Origin: Sphingomonas zeae
GTDB lineage: Bacteria; Pseudomonadota; Alphaproteobacteria; Sphingomonadales; Sphingomonadaceae
Reading direction: 5' to 3'
NCBI RefSeq assembly: GCF_014197135.1
Contig: NZ_JACIFA010000003.1
Location: 124,001 to 188,000 of the forward strand
Length of the DNA stretch: 64,000 nt
A program made the position numbers and the translations under genes. The notes beneath the pieces are model-generated. The model had not been told where the DNA came from. It did not search any database and saw nothing but the letters and a program-made list of their open reading frames with translations. Of this stretch, positions 8,471-17,905 are shown one piece after another. Numbering within the stretch: position 1 is the stretch's first letter; every line of letters begins with the position of its first letter.

Positions 8471-8878
8471 ATGAACGCCCTCCAAGAAGTCATGGCGAAA
8501 CTGTTCCGGGGTATCCACCGGGTCGACGCGGTTCGAGCAACCACCGCTTCGGAAAGGAGCGAGGCGGAGAACCGTGTGCTGAACCTCATGTACGATCCGG
8601 TTCGTGAAGGGGTTTGGGAAGCCCCTGGACATACCCACGACAAGGCCGCCGACTGGCATGGTCCTCAAGGTTCTTCCCCGCCCATGATCGACCCGCCAGA
8701 GGGTCACGCGTACGGCTTCCCGAAGTCAGCGCCGACCTCAGCCGAAGCAGGGCCGTTCCTTGCAGGACTGAAGGAATGGCTCGTCGAGAACGGTTATCCT
8801 GAGGAATTTATCGATCGCTACGACGCAGGCCGGACCACTCGCATCATCGGCAGATTCACGGACGAGCCAGAATGTTGA
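8471..8878 (+). CDS. Hypothetical protein at the right end of the island
   Basis: 135 residues, ATG 16 bases after the nucleotidyltransferase stop, with no obvious Shine-Dalgarno sequence. The middle is rich in Pro, Gly and His, and the C-terminal third (LKEWLVENGYPEEFIDRY) looks helical. I recognise no family. Same strand and close spacing suggest it is the last gene of the toxin-like operon. It is also the last gene before the truncated dinB remnant, so it may mark the end of the imported DNA. Confidence 0.5.
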   Translation: MNALQEVMAKLFRGIHRVDAVRATTASERSEAENRVLNLMYDPVREGVWEAPGHTHDKAADWHGPQGSSPPMIDPPEGHAYGFPKSAPTSAEAGPFLAGLKEWLVENGYPEEFIDRYDAGRTTRIIGRFTDEPEC

Positions 8879-8988
8879 TGCGACTGCCCATCCGCGTCTG
8901 GCGCCGTGAGATGACGATTGCCTGGCGATTGCCCATACGTCCAAACGCCACTCCCTGACCGCATTCCACAAGGGGTGGATGACCGGCA

Positions 8989-9075
8989 TGCATAGAAGGC
9001 GTCCATGTCGACATGGATGATCTTGCGTCCGTCATGCCGCGCCGCTTCGTCAGGGGAGAGGGTGGGCGCGGGCAC
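8989..9075 (-). pseudogene. dinB: dinB (DNA polymerase IV) N-terminal remnant
   Basis: On the minus strand a GTG-initiated segment encodes 29 residues ending in KIIHVDMDAFYA. This is the invariant N-terminal catalytic motif of Y-family polymerase DinB, where SVEQRD normally follows. Immediately after that Ala codon resemblance stops in all three frames and unrelated sequence takes over, leading into the 8471-8878 gene. The remaining 330 or so codons of dinB are missing. This is a clean truncation at a junction, consistent with the accessory island having replaced or disrupted dinB. The fragment cannot make an active polymerase. Confidence 0.65.
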
Positions 9076-9237
9076 TTGAAAACCTAAAACGATCCTCGCT
9101 CCCGCACTTTGCAGGCGCGAAAACGAAACAGGAACATTACGATTTCGTCAACCCCTTTGCGGTAAGCCCGCCGCGTCGCTGATCGACCCTGATAACCATT
9201 TATCGGTCCTGCTGTATCGGGGCCGCCGGAGAAGGAT

Positions 9238-12200
9238 TTGAAACGCACCCGGACTTTCGGCGCCGCTGCCCTATTGCTGTTCCTCTGTCTGCCTGCCATG
9301 ACGTTCGGGACGACGCGAGGCGACCCGTGGGCGGCATGGCAATCGCCGAGCTTCACCCGTTTGGGCGATGCTGTCGGCCTGCCTCATATCACCGCCACGG
9401 CGGTCGTCCGGGCCAGCGACGGGACGATGTGGATCGGCACGCGGGGCGGTCTGACCCGCTATGACGGCCAGCGCGCTCGCAGCTTCAAGGCACGTCGAAC
9501 CGATCCTTACTCGCTGCCCGACAATTATGTCCGCTCGCTCATGGCGTTGCCCGATGGTGGGCTGCTGGTCGGGACCAATGTCGCTGGGCTGGCGCGATAC
9601 GAGCCGGAGACGGGCCGTTTTGTTCGGCTGAAGTCGAAAAACGGGCCGATCGGAAGCAGGATATTTGGCTTTACGTCGGACGGCGCCGGTGGTGCCTATA
9701 TTGCATCCGACGGGGGCATTCATCACTATCTGGCCGATACCGACCGCGTCGATTCGATGGCGGGAGCCGGGATCAAGGATCCTGATGGCCGCACCGACGG
9801 AGCGTTCGCCGTCTATCGTGATGCCGACGGCACACTTTGGGCCGGATGCGAAGGCGGGCTGTGGGTACGCCCGGCGGGCGCCATGCGCTTCCGGCGGACC
9901 ACGTTGGTCGACCGCGAGGATGGCCACGACATCTGGTCGATCATGCGAGATCGGCGAGGGCGGCTTTGGGTCGGAACCGGCTCGAACGGCATCTATATGT
10001 CGACCGATCGCGGCCTGGATCCCCGCTTCACTCAGTTACCCGCCCTTCGTGGCGGGGCGCCGCTGATCGGCCATCGGACCATCCGAGCGATGATCGAGGA
10101 TAGCAGGGGGCGGCTGTGGGTCGGTACCGACGGTATGGGGATCGTGCTGATCGATCCGTCCGCCGGCTTTGCCGCTACCGCGCTGCGGCACTTGGCGGCC
10201 GCCCCCATGTCGCTGGCGAGGGATACGGTGCGCGCACTGGCGCTAGACGGATCGGGCGGAGTCTGGGCCGCAACCGATCTAGGCACCGCCCGCACGCAAG
10301 GCCCGGGGGGAGGCACGCTGCGGATCGGATCGGCGATGCCCGATCCGCGCATGTCGCTGTCGGACGACAATGTACGCGGTATCATGGTCGATCGCCATGA
10401 CCGAATCTGGTTGGGCATGGGCAACGGGACGGTCGACGCGATCGACCGCGACGCAGGCCGGGTTCGTCGGTTGATCCTGCAGGGACAGCATCGCGGGCAA
10501 GATATCAAGGCGCTTCTAGAGTCGTCCGACGGCACGATCCTGGTTGGCGCACGCGGGGTGGTCGCGATCAATCCCCGGACCTTGTCCCAGCGTGCGCTGA
10601 CGGTGGAAGGGCTCGGCGACCTGCCGGTGATTGCGCTGGCCGAGACGCCGAAGTTTCTGCTGATCGGCACCTATCGGGGACTGTTCGTCCGCCGTCGCAG
10701 CGATGGGCAGGTCCGGGTGTTCGAGCATGATGACGCCGACCCGCAAAGCCTGCCCAACAATGAGGTCATCAACATCGTGACCCGCCCGGACGGGGCCATC
10801 CTGATCGCCACGCCAGGTGGAATTGCGCAGCTCGACTTGACACGCGGGACGTTCACCAATTTCTCCAGCCGTGCGGGCGGGCTGGGCAACCTGCCGCAGG
10901 ACTATGCCGGTTCGATCGTCACCATTGGGCGCGACCTATGGGTGGGCACCTATGGCGGCGTCGCGCGGGGGCGTGCTGTTCCCGGCGGCTGGCGCTTCCG
11001 CGCGATTTCGGAAGGTCAGGGCCTGGCGGGCGACAATGTGGCATCGGTCGTCCTCGACGCGCGCCAGCGCCCTTGGGTCGCAAGCGCGGGCGGTATCTCC
11101 GTCATCGATGCTGCCGGCCGCTCCGTCCGCGTCATGAGCCAGCGTGACGGACTGAGCGCCAGCGCCTTCAATCAGCGTGCCGCGGCGCGTATGGCGGACG
11201 GGTCGTTGCTGTTCGGCGCGCCCGATGGCTTGATCGTGCTGCAACCCGATATCCTGCTGGGCAGCTTGGGCCATATCCGGCCGGGACCGCGGATCGTCAG
11301 TTCGGTCGACATCGACGGCCATGCCGTCGCCGTGAATTCGGCCGTCAAGGCTTTGTCGCTCCGTTGGGGGAAAGACAGGCGAACGTTGCGGATCGGTTTC
11401 GCGCTGGCCGATTATGAAGCGCCGGACGAGATCCGATACAGCTATCGGCTGGATGGGTTCGACCGGAACTGGATGACGATACCTGCTGGGACACCGGCCA
11501 GCGCGACCTATACCAACCTTCCTGCGGGAAGCTATGGGCTCGAACTGCGCGCCCATATCCCGGGACTGGGAACGCACAGCGTCACGCGACGGGTCGAGAT
11601 TACGGTCGATCCTCAATGGTATGAGAGTTGGCTCGGACGGATCGGCATGGCGGTGCTGTCTCTGCTGCTGCTCAGCGCGGCATTCTGGCTCGTCACGGCC
11701 GTCATCCGCCGACGCGCTCGAATGCTGGAGAGGATGGTCGAGGAGCGAACGAGCGCCTTGCGCGCCGCCAATGAACAGTTGGACCGGCTGGCAAGCACCG
11801 ATCCGCTGACCGGGCTGGCCAATCGCCGGACCCTGATGGCGGCGCTGCAAAGCGCGCGCGACCATGCCATCGTGCAGGATGACGGCTTTGCCTTTGCGCT
11901 GCTCGACATCGACCATTTCAAACGGATCAACGACGGCTATGGACACGGCGCTGGAGACGAAGTGCTGGTGCGTCTCGCGGCCCGTCTGCAAAATGGTGTC
12001 CGATGCGATGACATCGTCGCCCGCTATGGCGGGGAAGAGATCGCCATCTTGTTCCCCCGCGCGACCCTGGACGACGCGACGGTGATCGTCGAACGCTTGC
12101 GGTCGGAATTTGCCGGGACGCCACTCCTCGTTGGCAGTCAGGTGATCAGCGTAACCTTCAGCGCCGGCGTCGCCGAGTGGCGCCCCAGCGAAGATGTGGC

Positions 12201-12279
12201 GGCGATGATCCGCCGAGCCGACGAGGCGCTTTATGGCGCGAAGCGGGGCGGACGGGATCGGGTCTCCAAGGCCGCGTAA
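9238..12279 (+). CDS. Diguanylate cyclase with periplasmic two-component-type beta-propeller
   Basis: 1013 residues from a TTG start behind GGAGAAGG. It begins with a signal peptide (about 1-24), followed by about 650 residues of Reg_prop repeats (recurring LWVGT/IWIGT and DG..W elements) folding as two propellers. A Y_Y_Y domain (about 710-790), one transmembrane helix (about 800-825), a short coiled coil and a GGDEF domain follow. The active-site signature is GGEEI (931-935), a permitted variant of GG(D/E)EF. RxxD five residues ahead is the product-inhibition I-site. It probably senses a periplasmic ligand, as in hybrid two-component sugar sensors, and makes c-di-GMP in the cytoplasm. The ligand is unknown. 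It is monocistronic at the island border. Confidence 0.93.
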   Translation: MKRTRTFGAAALLLFLCLPAMTFGTTRGDPWAAWQSPSFTRLGDAVGLPHITATAVVRASDGTMWIGTRGGLTRYDGQRARSFKARRTDPYSLPDNYVRSLMALPDGGLLVGTNVAGLARYEPETGRFVRLKSKNGPIGSRIFGFTSDGAGGAYIASDGGIHHYLADTDRVDSMAGAGIKDPDGRTDGAFAVYRDADGTLWAGCEGGLWVRPAGAMRFRRTTLVDREDGHDIWSIMRDRRGRLWVGTGSNGIYMSTDRGLDPRFTQLPALRGGAPLIGHRTIRAMIEDSRGRLWVGTDGMGIVLIDPSAGFAATALRHLAAAPMSLARDTVRALALDGSGGVWAATDLGTARTQGPGGGTLRIGSAMPDPRMSLSDDNVRGIMVDRHDRIWLGMGNGTVDAIDRDAGRVRRLILQGQHRGQDIKALLESSDGTILVGARGVVAINPRTLSQRALTVEGLGDLPVIALAETPKFLLIGTYRGLFVRRRSDGQVRVFEHDDADPQSLPNNEVINIVTRPDGAILIATPGGIAQLDLTRGTFTNFSSRAGGLGNLPQDYAGSIVTIGRDLWVGTYGGVARGRAVPGGWRFRAISEGQGLAGDNVASVVLDARQRPWVASAGGISVIDAAGRSVRVMSQRDGLSASAFNQRAAARMADGSLLFGAPDGLIVLQPDILLGSLGHIRPGPRIVSSVDIDGHAVAVNSAVKALSLRWGKDRRTLRIGFALADYEAPDEIRYSYRLDGFDRNWMTIPAGTPASATYTNLPAGSYGLELRAHIPGLGTHSVTRRVEITVDPQWYESWLGRIGMAVLSLLLLSAAFWLVTAVIRRRARMLERMVEERTSALRAANEQLDRLASTDPLTGLANRRTLMAALQSARDHAIVQDDGFAFALLDIDHFKRINDGYGHGAGDEVLVRLAARLQNGVRCDDIVARYGGEEIAILFPRATLDDATVIVERLRSEFAGTPLLVGSQVISVTFSAGVAEWRPSEDVAAMIRRADEALYGAKRGGRDRVSKAA

Positions 12280-12283
12280 TTTC

Positions 12284-12309
12284 GGAACCCACAAGCGCGC
12301 GTCGGGGTT
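12284..12309 (+). promoter_or_regulatory. Putative EcfG-type general stress promoter
   Basis: GGAAC at 12284-12288, 17 bases of spacer, then GGTT with GTT at 12307-12309. This matches the alphaproteobacterial EcfG consensus (GGAAC-N16/17-CGTT) except for the first base of the -10. It lies just before the DUF5818-like gene, and transcription would start almost at its ATG, giving a nearly leaderless message. Spacing and -10 sequence are the same as in the site before the stress operon near 49.4 kb. Confidence 0.4.
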
Positions 12310-12317
12310 GGGGGGGC

Positions 12318-12536
12318 ATGACGATGAATGGCCCTCCCGATGCCCCAACATCGCAGATCAAAACTGGTCGGCTGGTCCGCCGGGGCGGCGCTTTCGTGCT
12401 GGAAGGCGATGACGGCAAGACGGTGGAGCTGCGCCTGAAGCGAGTGCCCGTCGACCATGTCGGCAAATCCGTGGCGGTCACCGGCCACATGCTTACGCCC
12501 GAGGTGATGGAGGTTGACGGGGTCAGGGCTGCCTGA
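12318..12536 (+). CDS. DUF5818-like small protein
   Basis: 72 residues; ATG at 12318, or the ATG two codons later. The core, with GRLVRRGGAFVLE, a charged strand, and GKSVAVTG, fits the short OB-fold-like family DUF5818 that is common in sphingomonads. It has no signal peptide and no membrane segment. Function is unknown. It sits tail-to-tail with the DUF808 gene, separated by only six bases, and a candidate EcfG site lies directly in front, so expression under general stress is plausible. Confidence 0.65.
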   Translation: MTMNGPPDAPTSQIKTGRLVRRGGAFVLEGDDGKTVELRLKRVPVDHVGKSVAVTGHMLTPEVMEVDGVRAA

Positions 12537-12542
12537 GCCGGC

Positions 12543-13478
12543 TCAATGGGAACCCTTGCGGGGCAGGATGTGCAGGATGCCGACGATGACTGCCCCGACG
12601 ACGAGGCCAACGATGGCCGCGCCGGTTGCGCCGACCAGCCACTCCGCCACCGGACCGCCGACGGGCAGCGCCTGGCCGACATGATGGGCGGTATCGTGGA
12701 TCAGATGGGGCAGGCCGGTCAGCCCGAATTCCTCCATGCCGTGCACGATGATTCCGCCGCCGACCCATATCATTGCGGCGGTACCTACCACTGCCAGCAC
12801 CCGAAGGATGACCGGCATGGCCTTCACCAGTCCCCGTCCGATCGCCTTTGCCGTGGCATTGTCGCGTCGTGCGAGATGAAGGCCGATATCGTCCATCTTC
12901 ACGATCGCCGCCACCACACCATATACGCCCACGGTGATCGCGATGCCGACCAGCGCGAGCGCGATCGCCTGCGTCCCGATCGACAGATCCGGCAGTTCCG
13001 ACAGCGCGATCGCCATGATCTCGGCCGACAGGATCAGGTCGGTCCGGATGGCCCCCGAAACCTGCTGGTCCTCCAGCGACTTGGGGTCGCCCGGCGCGGC
13101 GTCTTCTGCCTCGGCATGATGACCGGTCAGCGTTTCGAGGATCTTCTCGCTCGCCTCGAAGCAAAGAAAGGCGCCGCCCGCCATCAGGATCGGCGTGATC
13201 GCCCAGGGAGCGAAGGCGCTCAGGAGCAGTGCTGCGGGAAGTAGGAAGATCAGCTTGTTGCGCAGTGATCCCAGTGCGATCTTGCCGATGATCGGCAGTT
13301 CGCGCTGCGGCGCCAGCCCCACGACATAGCGCGGGGTGACGGCTGTGTCGTCGATGACCACGCCCGCCGCCTTCGCGCCCGCCCGCGCCGAAGCGCCCGC
13401 GACATCGTCCAGCGACGCCGCCGCCAGCTTGGCGATCGCCGCCACGTCGTCCAGCAATGCGACCAGACCACCTGCCAT
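12543..13478 (-). CDS. DUF808 family inner-membrane protein (YedI-like)
   Basis: 311 residues, close to the usual 300 of the family. The N-terminus (GGLVALLDDVAAIAKLAA and LDDVAG) is the family hallmark, followed by PLPIIGKIALGSLRNK-like sequence and several hydrophobic helices through to the C-terminus (VGALVGAVIVGILHILP region). It is a predicted multi-pass inner-membrane protein homologous to E. coli YedI. Biochemical role is not established. It is transcribed as a single gene behind the LysR gene, with a terminator-like hairpin in between. Confidence 0.9.
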   Translation of the reverse strand: MAGGLVALLDDVAAIAKLAAASLDDVAGASARAGAKAAGVVIDDTAVTPRYVVGLAPQRELPIIGKIALGSLRNKLIFLLPAALLLSAFAPWAITPILMAGGAFLCFEASEKILETLTGHHAEAEDAAPGDPKSLEDQQVSGAIRTDLILSAEIMAIALSELPDLSIGTQAIALALVGIAITVGVYGVVAAIVKMDDIGLHLARRDNATAKAIGRGLVKAMPVILRVLAVVGTAAMIWVGGGIIVHGMEEFGLTGLPHLIHDTAHHVGQALPVGGPVAEWLVGATGAAIVGLVVGAVIVGILHILPRKGSH

Positions 13479-13542
13479 CGACCCGTATCTCCCTAAACCC
13501 TGTTGCCCCGTGCCTAGAGGCTGTGCCCGATCGATGCACGGA

Positions 13543-13560
13543 AAAATGACGGAGCCGTCA
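13543..13560 (-). terminator. Rho-independent terminator of the LysR gene
   Basis: Read on the minus strand, the LysR stop codon opens a short hairpin (TGACGG, two-base loop, CCGTCA) directly followed by five T residues. The stem is only six pairs but the T run is typical. It separates the LysR gene from the DUF808 gene downstream. Confidence 0.55.
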
Positions 13561-14430
13561 TCTCATCCAAGGCGTATCTCGCCACACCTCGCTGAGATGA
13601 GCGAGCAAGGCGGGCACCGCCGGAGGTGCGCCCGTGGCGGCATGAATGGCCCAGATGCCGACGGCGGCCGAACCCTCGTGATCGGGCAGAACCCGAACAA
13701 GGCGTCCGTCCGCCAGCGCATCACCCACGTCCCAGAGCGAGCGCAACGCCACCCCCGCCCCGACAAGCACCAGTTCGCGCACTACCTCGCTGGACTGGGT
13801 ATGGACGCGGCTTTCGCCGTTCACCGTCGCTCCGGTCAGCCGCCAGGGCAATTGCCCCTCGGCGGCGAGAAGCGAATGGCCGTCCAGATCGGTAATGCTT
13901 CGGGGCGTTCCGGCCTTGGCGAGATAGGCGGGGCTGGCGCAAAGAAGCCGCCGATTGTCGGCCAGTCGGTGCGCCGCCAGACCGGCTGGCGGCGAGGCCG
14001 TGATCCGGATGGCCAGATCAATGCCCCCGTCGATCAAATCAACGAAATCATCGGTCAGGTCGAGCCGCAAGCGGATCGACGGATAACGATCGAGAAAGGC
14101 GGTGAGATAGGGCGCTATCCACATCCGGCCGAACGATGTCGGGGCGCTGACCCGAAGCGGGCCACCAGGCCCTTCCCCACTTTGCGTCGCGCGTGCCTCC
14201 GCCGCGCGGAGCCCGGCGACCAGCGGCGCGACCTCGGCATGAAAAGCCGCTCCGGCCTGGGTAGACGCCAGACGGCGGGTCGTCCGGTGGAGCAGGCGTA
14301 CCCCCAATCGGCTTTCCAGTCGTGCGATCCGTTTGGACACCATCGCGGGCGACAGCCGCCACAGGCGCGCCGCGCTGGCCAGACTGCCTTGGTGGACGAC
14401 ATCGACAAACAGGGCGATATCAGGGTCCAT
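13558..14430 (-). CDS. LysR family transcriptional regulator
   Basis: 290 residues, normal LTTR length. The winged-helix N-terminus ([22 protein letters not shown], then [21 protein letters not shown]) is classic, followed by a two-lobed effector-binding domain from about residue 90. It is divergent from malate synthase G with about 100 bases between the starts. By the usual LTTR arrangement it probably regulates that gene and itself, perhaps responding to glyoxylate or another C2 metabolite. The effector cannot be read from sequence, and a close LTTR subfamily cannot be assigned. Confidence 0.93.
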   Translation of the reverse strand: MDPDIALFVDVVHQGSLASAARLWRLSPAMVSKRIARLESRLGVRLLHRTTRRLASTQAGAAFHAEVAPLVAGLRAAEARATQSGEGPGGPLRVSAPTSFGRMWIAPYLTAFLDRYPSIRLRLDLTDDFVDLIDGGIDLAIRITASPPAGLAAHRLADNRRLLCASPAYLAKAGTPRSITDLDGHSLLAAEGQLPWRLTGATVNGESRVHTQSSEVVRELVLVGAGVALRSLWDVGDALADGRLVRVLPDHEGSAAVGIWAIHAATGAPPAVPALLAHLSEVWRDTPWMR

Positions 14431-14528
14431 TCGTTCCTTCCACGATCGACAGCCCCGCCATTATGCCGACTACCGAAGCAAAAGGCGATGCCCTATCATG
14501 GCGATCATCGGGTAGAAGGAGAATTTCC

Positions 14529-16616
14529 ATGTCACAGGAAAACCGCATGATCGACCGCCACGGCCTGTCCTTGGCCCCGGCGCTGGTCCGGTTCCTGGAG
14601 GATTGGGCGCTTCCCGGCAGCGGCGTTGAAACCGATCGCTTCTGGGCGGGTATGGCCGACATCTTCGCCCGCTTCGCACCGGAGAATGAGACCCTGCTGC
14701 GCCGGCGCGACGTGTTGCAGGCGCAAATCGATGCCTGGTATCGGCAAGGTGGAGCATATGGCGGTGCGGAGCAGCGAGCATTCCTGACCGAGATTGGATA
14801 TCTGGTTCCAGAGCCCGCGCCCTTCACCATCGAACCGACCGATGTCGATGAGGAGGTTGCCTCACGCGCCGGGCCGCAGCTTGTCGTGCCGATGCTCAAC
14901 GCGCGCTTCCTGCTGAACGCCGCCAATGCCCGATGGGGCAGCCTGTACGACGCGCTCTATGGCACCGATGCCATTGCCCCCATGTCGCCCACGAGCGGCT
15001 ATGACCAGGAACGCGGGGCGGCGGTCATTCAATGGGCGCGCGCGTTTCTCGATGAAACATTGCCAATTGCCGGCGGGTGGGGGGACGTAACCGATCTCGA
15101 AGCCGCCATCGACCGGCTCGAAGACCCGTCGCTGTTCCGGGGGCGGAGCGAGAAGGGCTGGCTGTTTCGTCATCACGGCCTTCATATCGAGATCGTGGTC
15201 GATCCCGATCATCCTATCGGCCGGACCGATCCTGCGGGCATCGCCGATATCGTGCTGGAATCCGCGCTGACGACCATCTGCGATCTGGAGGACTCCGTTG
15301 CCGCGGTCGATGCGGAGGACAAGGTCGCGGGCTATGCCAACTGGCTGGGTCTGATCGACGGCACGCTGTCGGCAGAGATCGATAAGGGCGGCCGCACGAT
15401 CAGGCGCACGCTGGCACCCGACCGGATGTATCGCGCGCCCGATGGATCGCCTTTCGCCTTGCCCGGACGCAGCCTGTTGTTCGTGCGCAATGTCGGCCAC
15501 CTCATGACCACGCCCGCGCTGCGGCTGGCCGATGGCGGCGAGGCACCAGAGGGCATTCTGGATGCGATCGTCACCAGTCTGATCGCGATGCGGCGGGAAG
15601 GCTCGATCTATATCGTCAAGCCCAAGATGCATGGGCCGGAGGAAGTCGCTTTCGCCAACCGCCTGTTCGACGCGGTGGAGGACATGCTGGGCTTGGCCCG
15701 ACATCGGATCAAGATCGGGGTGATGGACGAGGAACGGCGCACTTCCGCCAATCTCGCGGCCTGCATCCATGCGGTGAAGGACCGGATCGTGTTCATCAAC
15801 ACCGGATTTTTGGATCGCACGGGCGACGAGATCCACACCGCGATGCTGGGCGGCCCGGTCGTTCGCAAGGCCACGATGAAGGAATGCGATTGGATCAAGG
15901 CCTATGAGGATCGCAACGTCCAGATCGGGCTGACCTGCGGCTTTGCGGGACGGGCTCAGATCGGCAAGGGCATGTGGGCGGCGCCGGACCGGATGGCCGA
16001 CATGCTCGCGCAAAAGAGCGCGCATCCGCTATCGGGTGCCTCGACCGCATGGGTTCCGTCACCGACCGCGGCGACGCTTCATGCCATCCATTATCACCGG
16101 ATCGACGTCGCCGCCCGCCAGGCGGAACGCGCTGCGGAACCGGTGGCGGCGCTGGAACGCCTGCTCACCCCACCCATCGCTGGCGCGCCCGATTGGACGC
16201 CGGAGGAGATCGCCGACGAACTCGACAATAATGCGCAAGGCATACTGGGCTATGTCGTGCGGTGGATCGATCAGGGCGTGGGATGTTCCAAGGTGCCCGA
16301 CCTTCACGATATCGGCCTGATGGAGGACCGGGCGACGCTGCGCATCTCGTCGCAGCATATCGCGAATTGGCTGCATCATGGCATCGTCTCCTCCGATCAG
16401 GTCGAGGAAGCGCTGAGCCGCATGGCGGCGAAGGTCGATGCACAGAATCAGGGCGATCCAGTCTACCGCCCGATGACGCGGGACGGCTGGGCGATGCAGG
16501 CTGCCCGGTCCCTGATCTTCGACGGGCTGGCGCAGCCCAACGGCTATACCGAGCCGCTGCTCCACCGCTATCGTGCGCTGGCCAAGTCACAAGCGATGCC
16601 GGAGAAGATGGCCTGA
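14529..16616 (+). CDS. glcB: Malate synthase G
   Basis: Start ATG at 14529 preceded by AAGGAG at good spacing; 695 residues, near the 720 of the type G enzyme. It condenses glyoxylate with acetyl-CoA to malate in the glyoxylate bypass and needs Mg2+. Family signatures visible are the [18 protein letters not shown] segment, [29 protein letters not shown] and [17 protein letters not shown]. There is no isocitrate lyase in the window. Its stop overlaps the next start (TGATG), coupling it to the carbonic-anhydrase-like gene; the divergent LysR gene is the likely regulator. Confidence 0.97.
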   Translation: MSQENRMIDRHGLSLAPALVRFLEDWALPGSGVETDRFWAGMADIFARFAPENETLLRRRDVLQAQIDAWYRQGGAYGGAEQRAFLTEIGYLVPEPAPFTIEPTDVDEEVASRAGPQLVVPMLNARFLLNAANARWGSLYDALYGTDAIAPMSPTSGYDQERGAAVIQWARAFLDETLPIAGGWGDVTDLEAAIDRLEDPSLFRGRSEKGWLFRHHGLHIEIVVDPDHPIGRTDPAGIADIVLESALTTICDLEDSVAAVDAEDKVAGYANWLGLIDGTLSAEIDKGGRTIRRTLAPDRMYRAPDGSPFALPGRSLLFVRNVGHLMTTPALRLADGGEAPEGILDAIVTSLIAMRREGSIYIVKPKMHGPEEVAFANRLFDAVEDMLGLARHRIKIGVMDEERRTSANLAACIHAVKDRIVFINTGFLDRTGDEIHTAMLGGPVVRKATMKECDWIKAYEDRNVQIGLTCGFAGRAQIGKGMWAAPDRMADMLAQKSAHPLSGASTAWVPSPTAATLHAIHYHRIDVAARQAERAAEPVAALERLLTPPIAGAPDWTPEEIADELDNNAQGILGYVVRWIDQGVGCSKVPDLHDIGLMEDRATLRISSQHIANWLHHGIVSSDQVEEALSRMAAKVDAQNQGDPVYRPMTRDGWAMQAARSLIFDGLAQPNGYTEPLLHRYRALAKSQAMPEKMA

Positions 16617-17185
16617 TGCCGATTTATGCGCTAGAGGACCGCGAGCCCGTCATTCACGACACCGCCTGGATCGCCCCTTCGGCGGATGTGATCGGCGAGG
16701 CGGTGCTTGGCGAGCAGGTCAGCCTGTGGTTCGGCGCCGTCATCCGCGCCGACAACGGTCCGGTGCATGTGGGCGCGCGGACGAATATCCAGGACGGCGC
16801 GGTCCTCCATTCCGATCCGGGTAGTCCGCTGACCATCGGGACGGACTGTACCGTCGGTCATCGCGCGATCCTGCATGGCTGCACGGTCGGGGACGGGTGC
16901 CTGATCGGCATGGGGGCGACGGTGCTGAACGATGCGGTGATCGGTGCCGGTTCGCTGGTGGGAGCAGGCGCACTGGTCACGGAGGGAAAGGTGTTTCCGC
17001 CAGGCAGCCTCATCGTCGGAGCCCCCGCCCGCGCGGTCCGCACGCTGGAGCCTGACCAGAGCGAACGCCTGCACGGTTCCGCTGCCGGCTATGCAGAGCG
17101 CGCGGGGCGATATGCCGCAGGCCTGACGCGCCTGGACGTGAACCGGCCCGGCGCGGACGTTGACGCACGGACGCGACGTGCCTAG
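16616..17185 (+). CDS. Gamma carbonic anhydrase-like hexapeptide-repeat protein
   Basis: 189 residues starting one base inside the malate synthase stop. It consists of a left-handed beta-helix of hexapeptide repeats (recurring V/I-G-x-x patterns) and has the zinc-binding histidines in VLHSD and VGHRAILHG, as in the YrdA/PaaY/CaiE group of gamma-class carbonic anhydrases. It is cytoplasmic and probably a trimer. Many members of this group lack proven carbonic anhydrase activity. Its coupling to glcB suggests a metabolic housekeeping role, which is inference. The C-terminal 25 residues are an Arg/Ala-rich extension. Confidence 0.9.
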   Translation: MPIYALEDREPVIHDTAWIAPSADVIGEAVLGEQVSLWFGAVIRADNGPVHVGARTNIQDGAVLHSDPGSPLTIGTDCTVGHRAILHGCTVGDGCLIGMGATVLNDAVIGAGSLVGAGALVTEGKVFPPGSLIVGAPARAVRTLEPDQSERLHGSAAGYAERAGRYAAGLTRLDVNRPGADVDARTRRA

Positions 17186-17194
17186 CCAACGGGC

Positions 17195-17905
17195 GTGACC
17201 CCGCCCACCATTCTGATCGTCGAGGACGATCCCGCCCTTCGCACCCTGACCGCCCGCGCGTTTCAGGAAAATGGCTTTGCCGTCAAGCTGGCCAACGCCG
17301 CACCCGAAATGTGGCAGGCGCTCGAGGTGGGGCAAATCGACTTGATCCTGCTCGACATCATGTTGCCTGGCACCAGCGGCATCGACCTGTGCCGACAGGT
17401 GCGCCAGAAGAGCACGGTCCCGATCATTTTCATCAGCGCCAAGGGCAGCGAGGTCGACCGTGTCGTCGGACTGGAGCTGGGCGCGGACGATTATCTTGCC
17501 AAGCCGTTCGGCACCCGCGAGCTGGTAGCGCGCATCCGCGCCGTCCTGCGCCGCGGTGGCCTGGAGAATACCCCCGGTGAGCGCGAGGCGGGGATTTTGG
17601 GCTTCGATGGCTGGACCGCCAACCTGCCACGTCGCGAGTTGATGTCGCCGTCGGGCGCGCAGGTAGAGCTGACCGGGGCCGAGTTCGACCTGCTGGTCGC
17701 CTTTCTCGACAATGCCCAGCGTGTCGTGGCACGGGAGCGGCTGATCGAGCTGTCGCGGGCTCGGATCGGCGACAGTTCGGATCGCAGCATAGATGTGCTG
17801 GTCAGCCGCCTCCGGCGGAAGCTTTCGGGGGCGGGCGGGGCCGCACCGATCGTCACGGTGCGCGGCGTCGGCTACATGCTTAATGTGCCGGTGGAGCGAC
17901 GGTGA
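17195..17905 (+). CDS. OmpR/PhoB-type response regulator
   Basis: 236 residues from a GTG start. The receiver domain has VEDD at 9-12, the phosphoacceptor Asp54 in LLDIMLPG, and the K in AKPFG. A winged-helix DNA-binding domain (about 135-232) ends with SDRSIDVLVSRLRRKL and GVGYML. It forms a two-gene operon with the kinase that follows, overlapping by four bases (GTGA). Targets are unknown. The pair lies directly behind the malate synthase unit but on a separate reading of only ten bases, so cotranscription with it is possible. Confidence 0.93.
   Translation: MTPPTILIVEDDPALRTLTARAFQENGFAVKLANAAPEMWQALEVGQIDLILLDIMLPGTSGIDLCRQVRQKSTVPIIFISAKGSEVDRVVGLELGADDYLAKPFGTRELVARIRAVLRRGGLENTPGEREAGILGFDGWTANLPRRELMSPSGAQVELTGAEFDLLVAFLDNAQRVVARERLIELSRARIGDSSDRSIDVLVSRLRRKLSGAGGAAPIVTVRGVGYMLNVPVERR

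Noticed and set aside
8879..9237. tRNA or attachment site at the island border
   Set aside because: No cloverleaf or convincing duplicated end sequence was found; the far border is outside the window, so attachment repeats cannot be judged.
10936..12351. 471-codon open frame on the minus strand
   Set aside because: Antisense to the GGDEF part of the diguanylate cyclase; no domain resemblance.
13336..14550. 404-codon open frame on the plus strand
   Set aside because: Covers the LysR gene in antisense and the DUF808 start; Arg/Gly/Pro-rich shadow.
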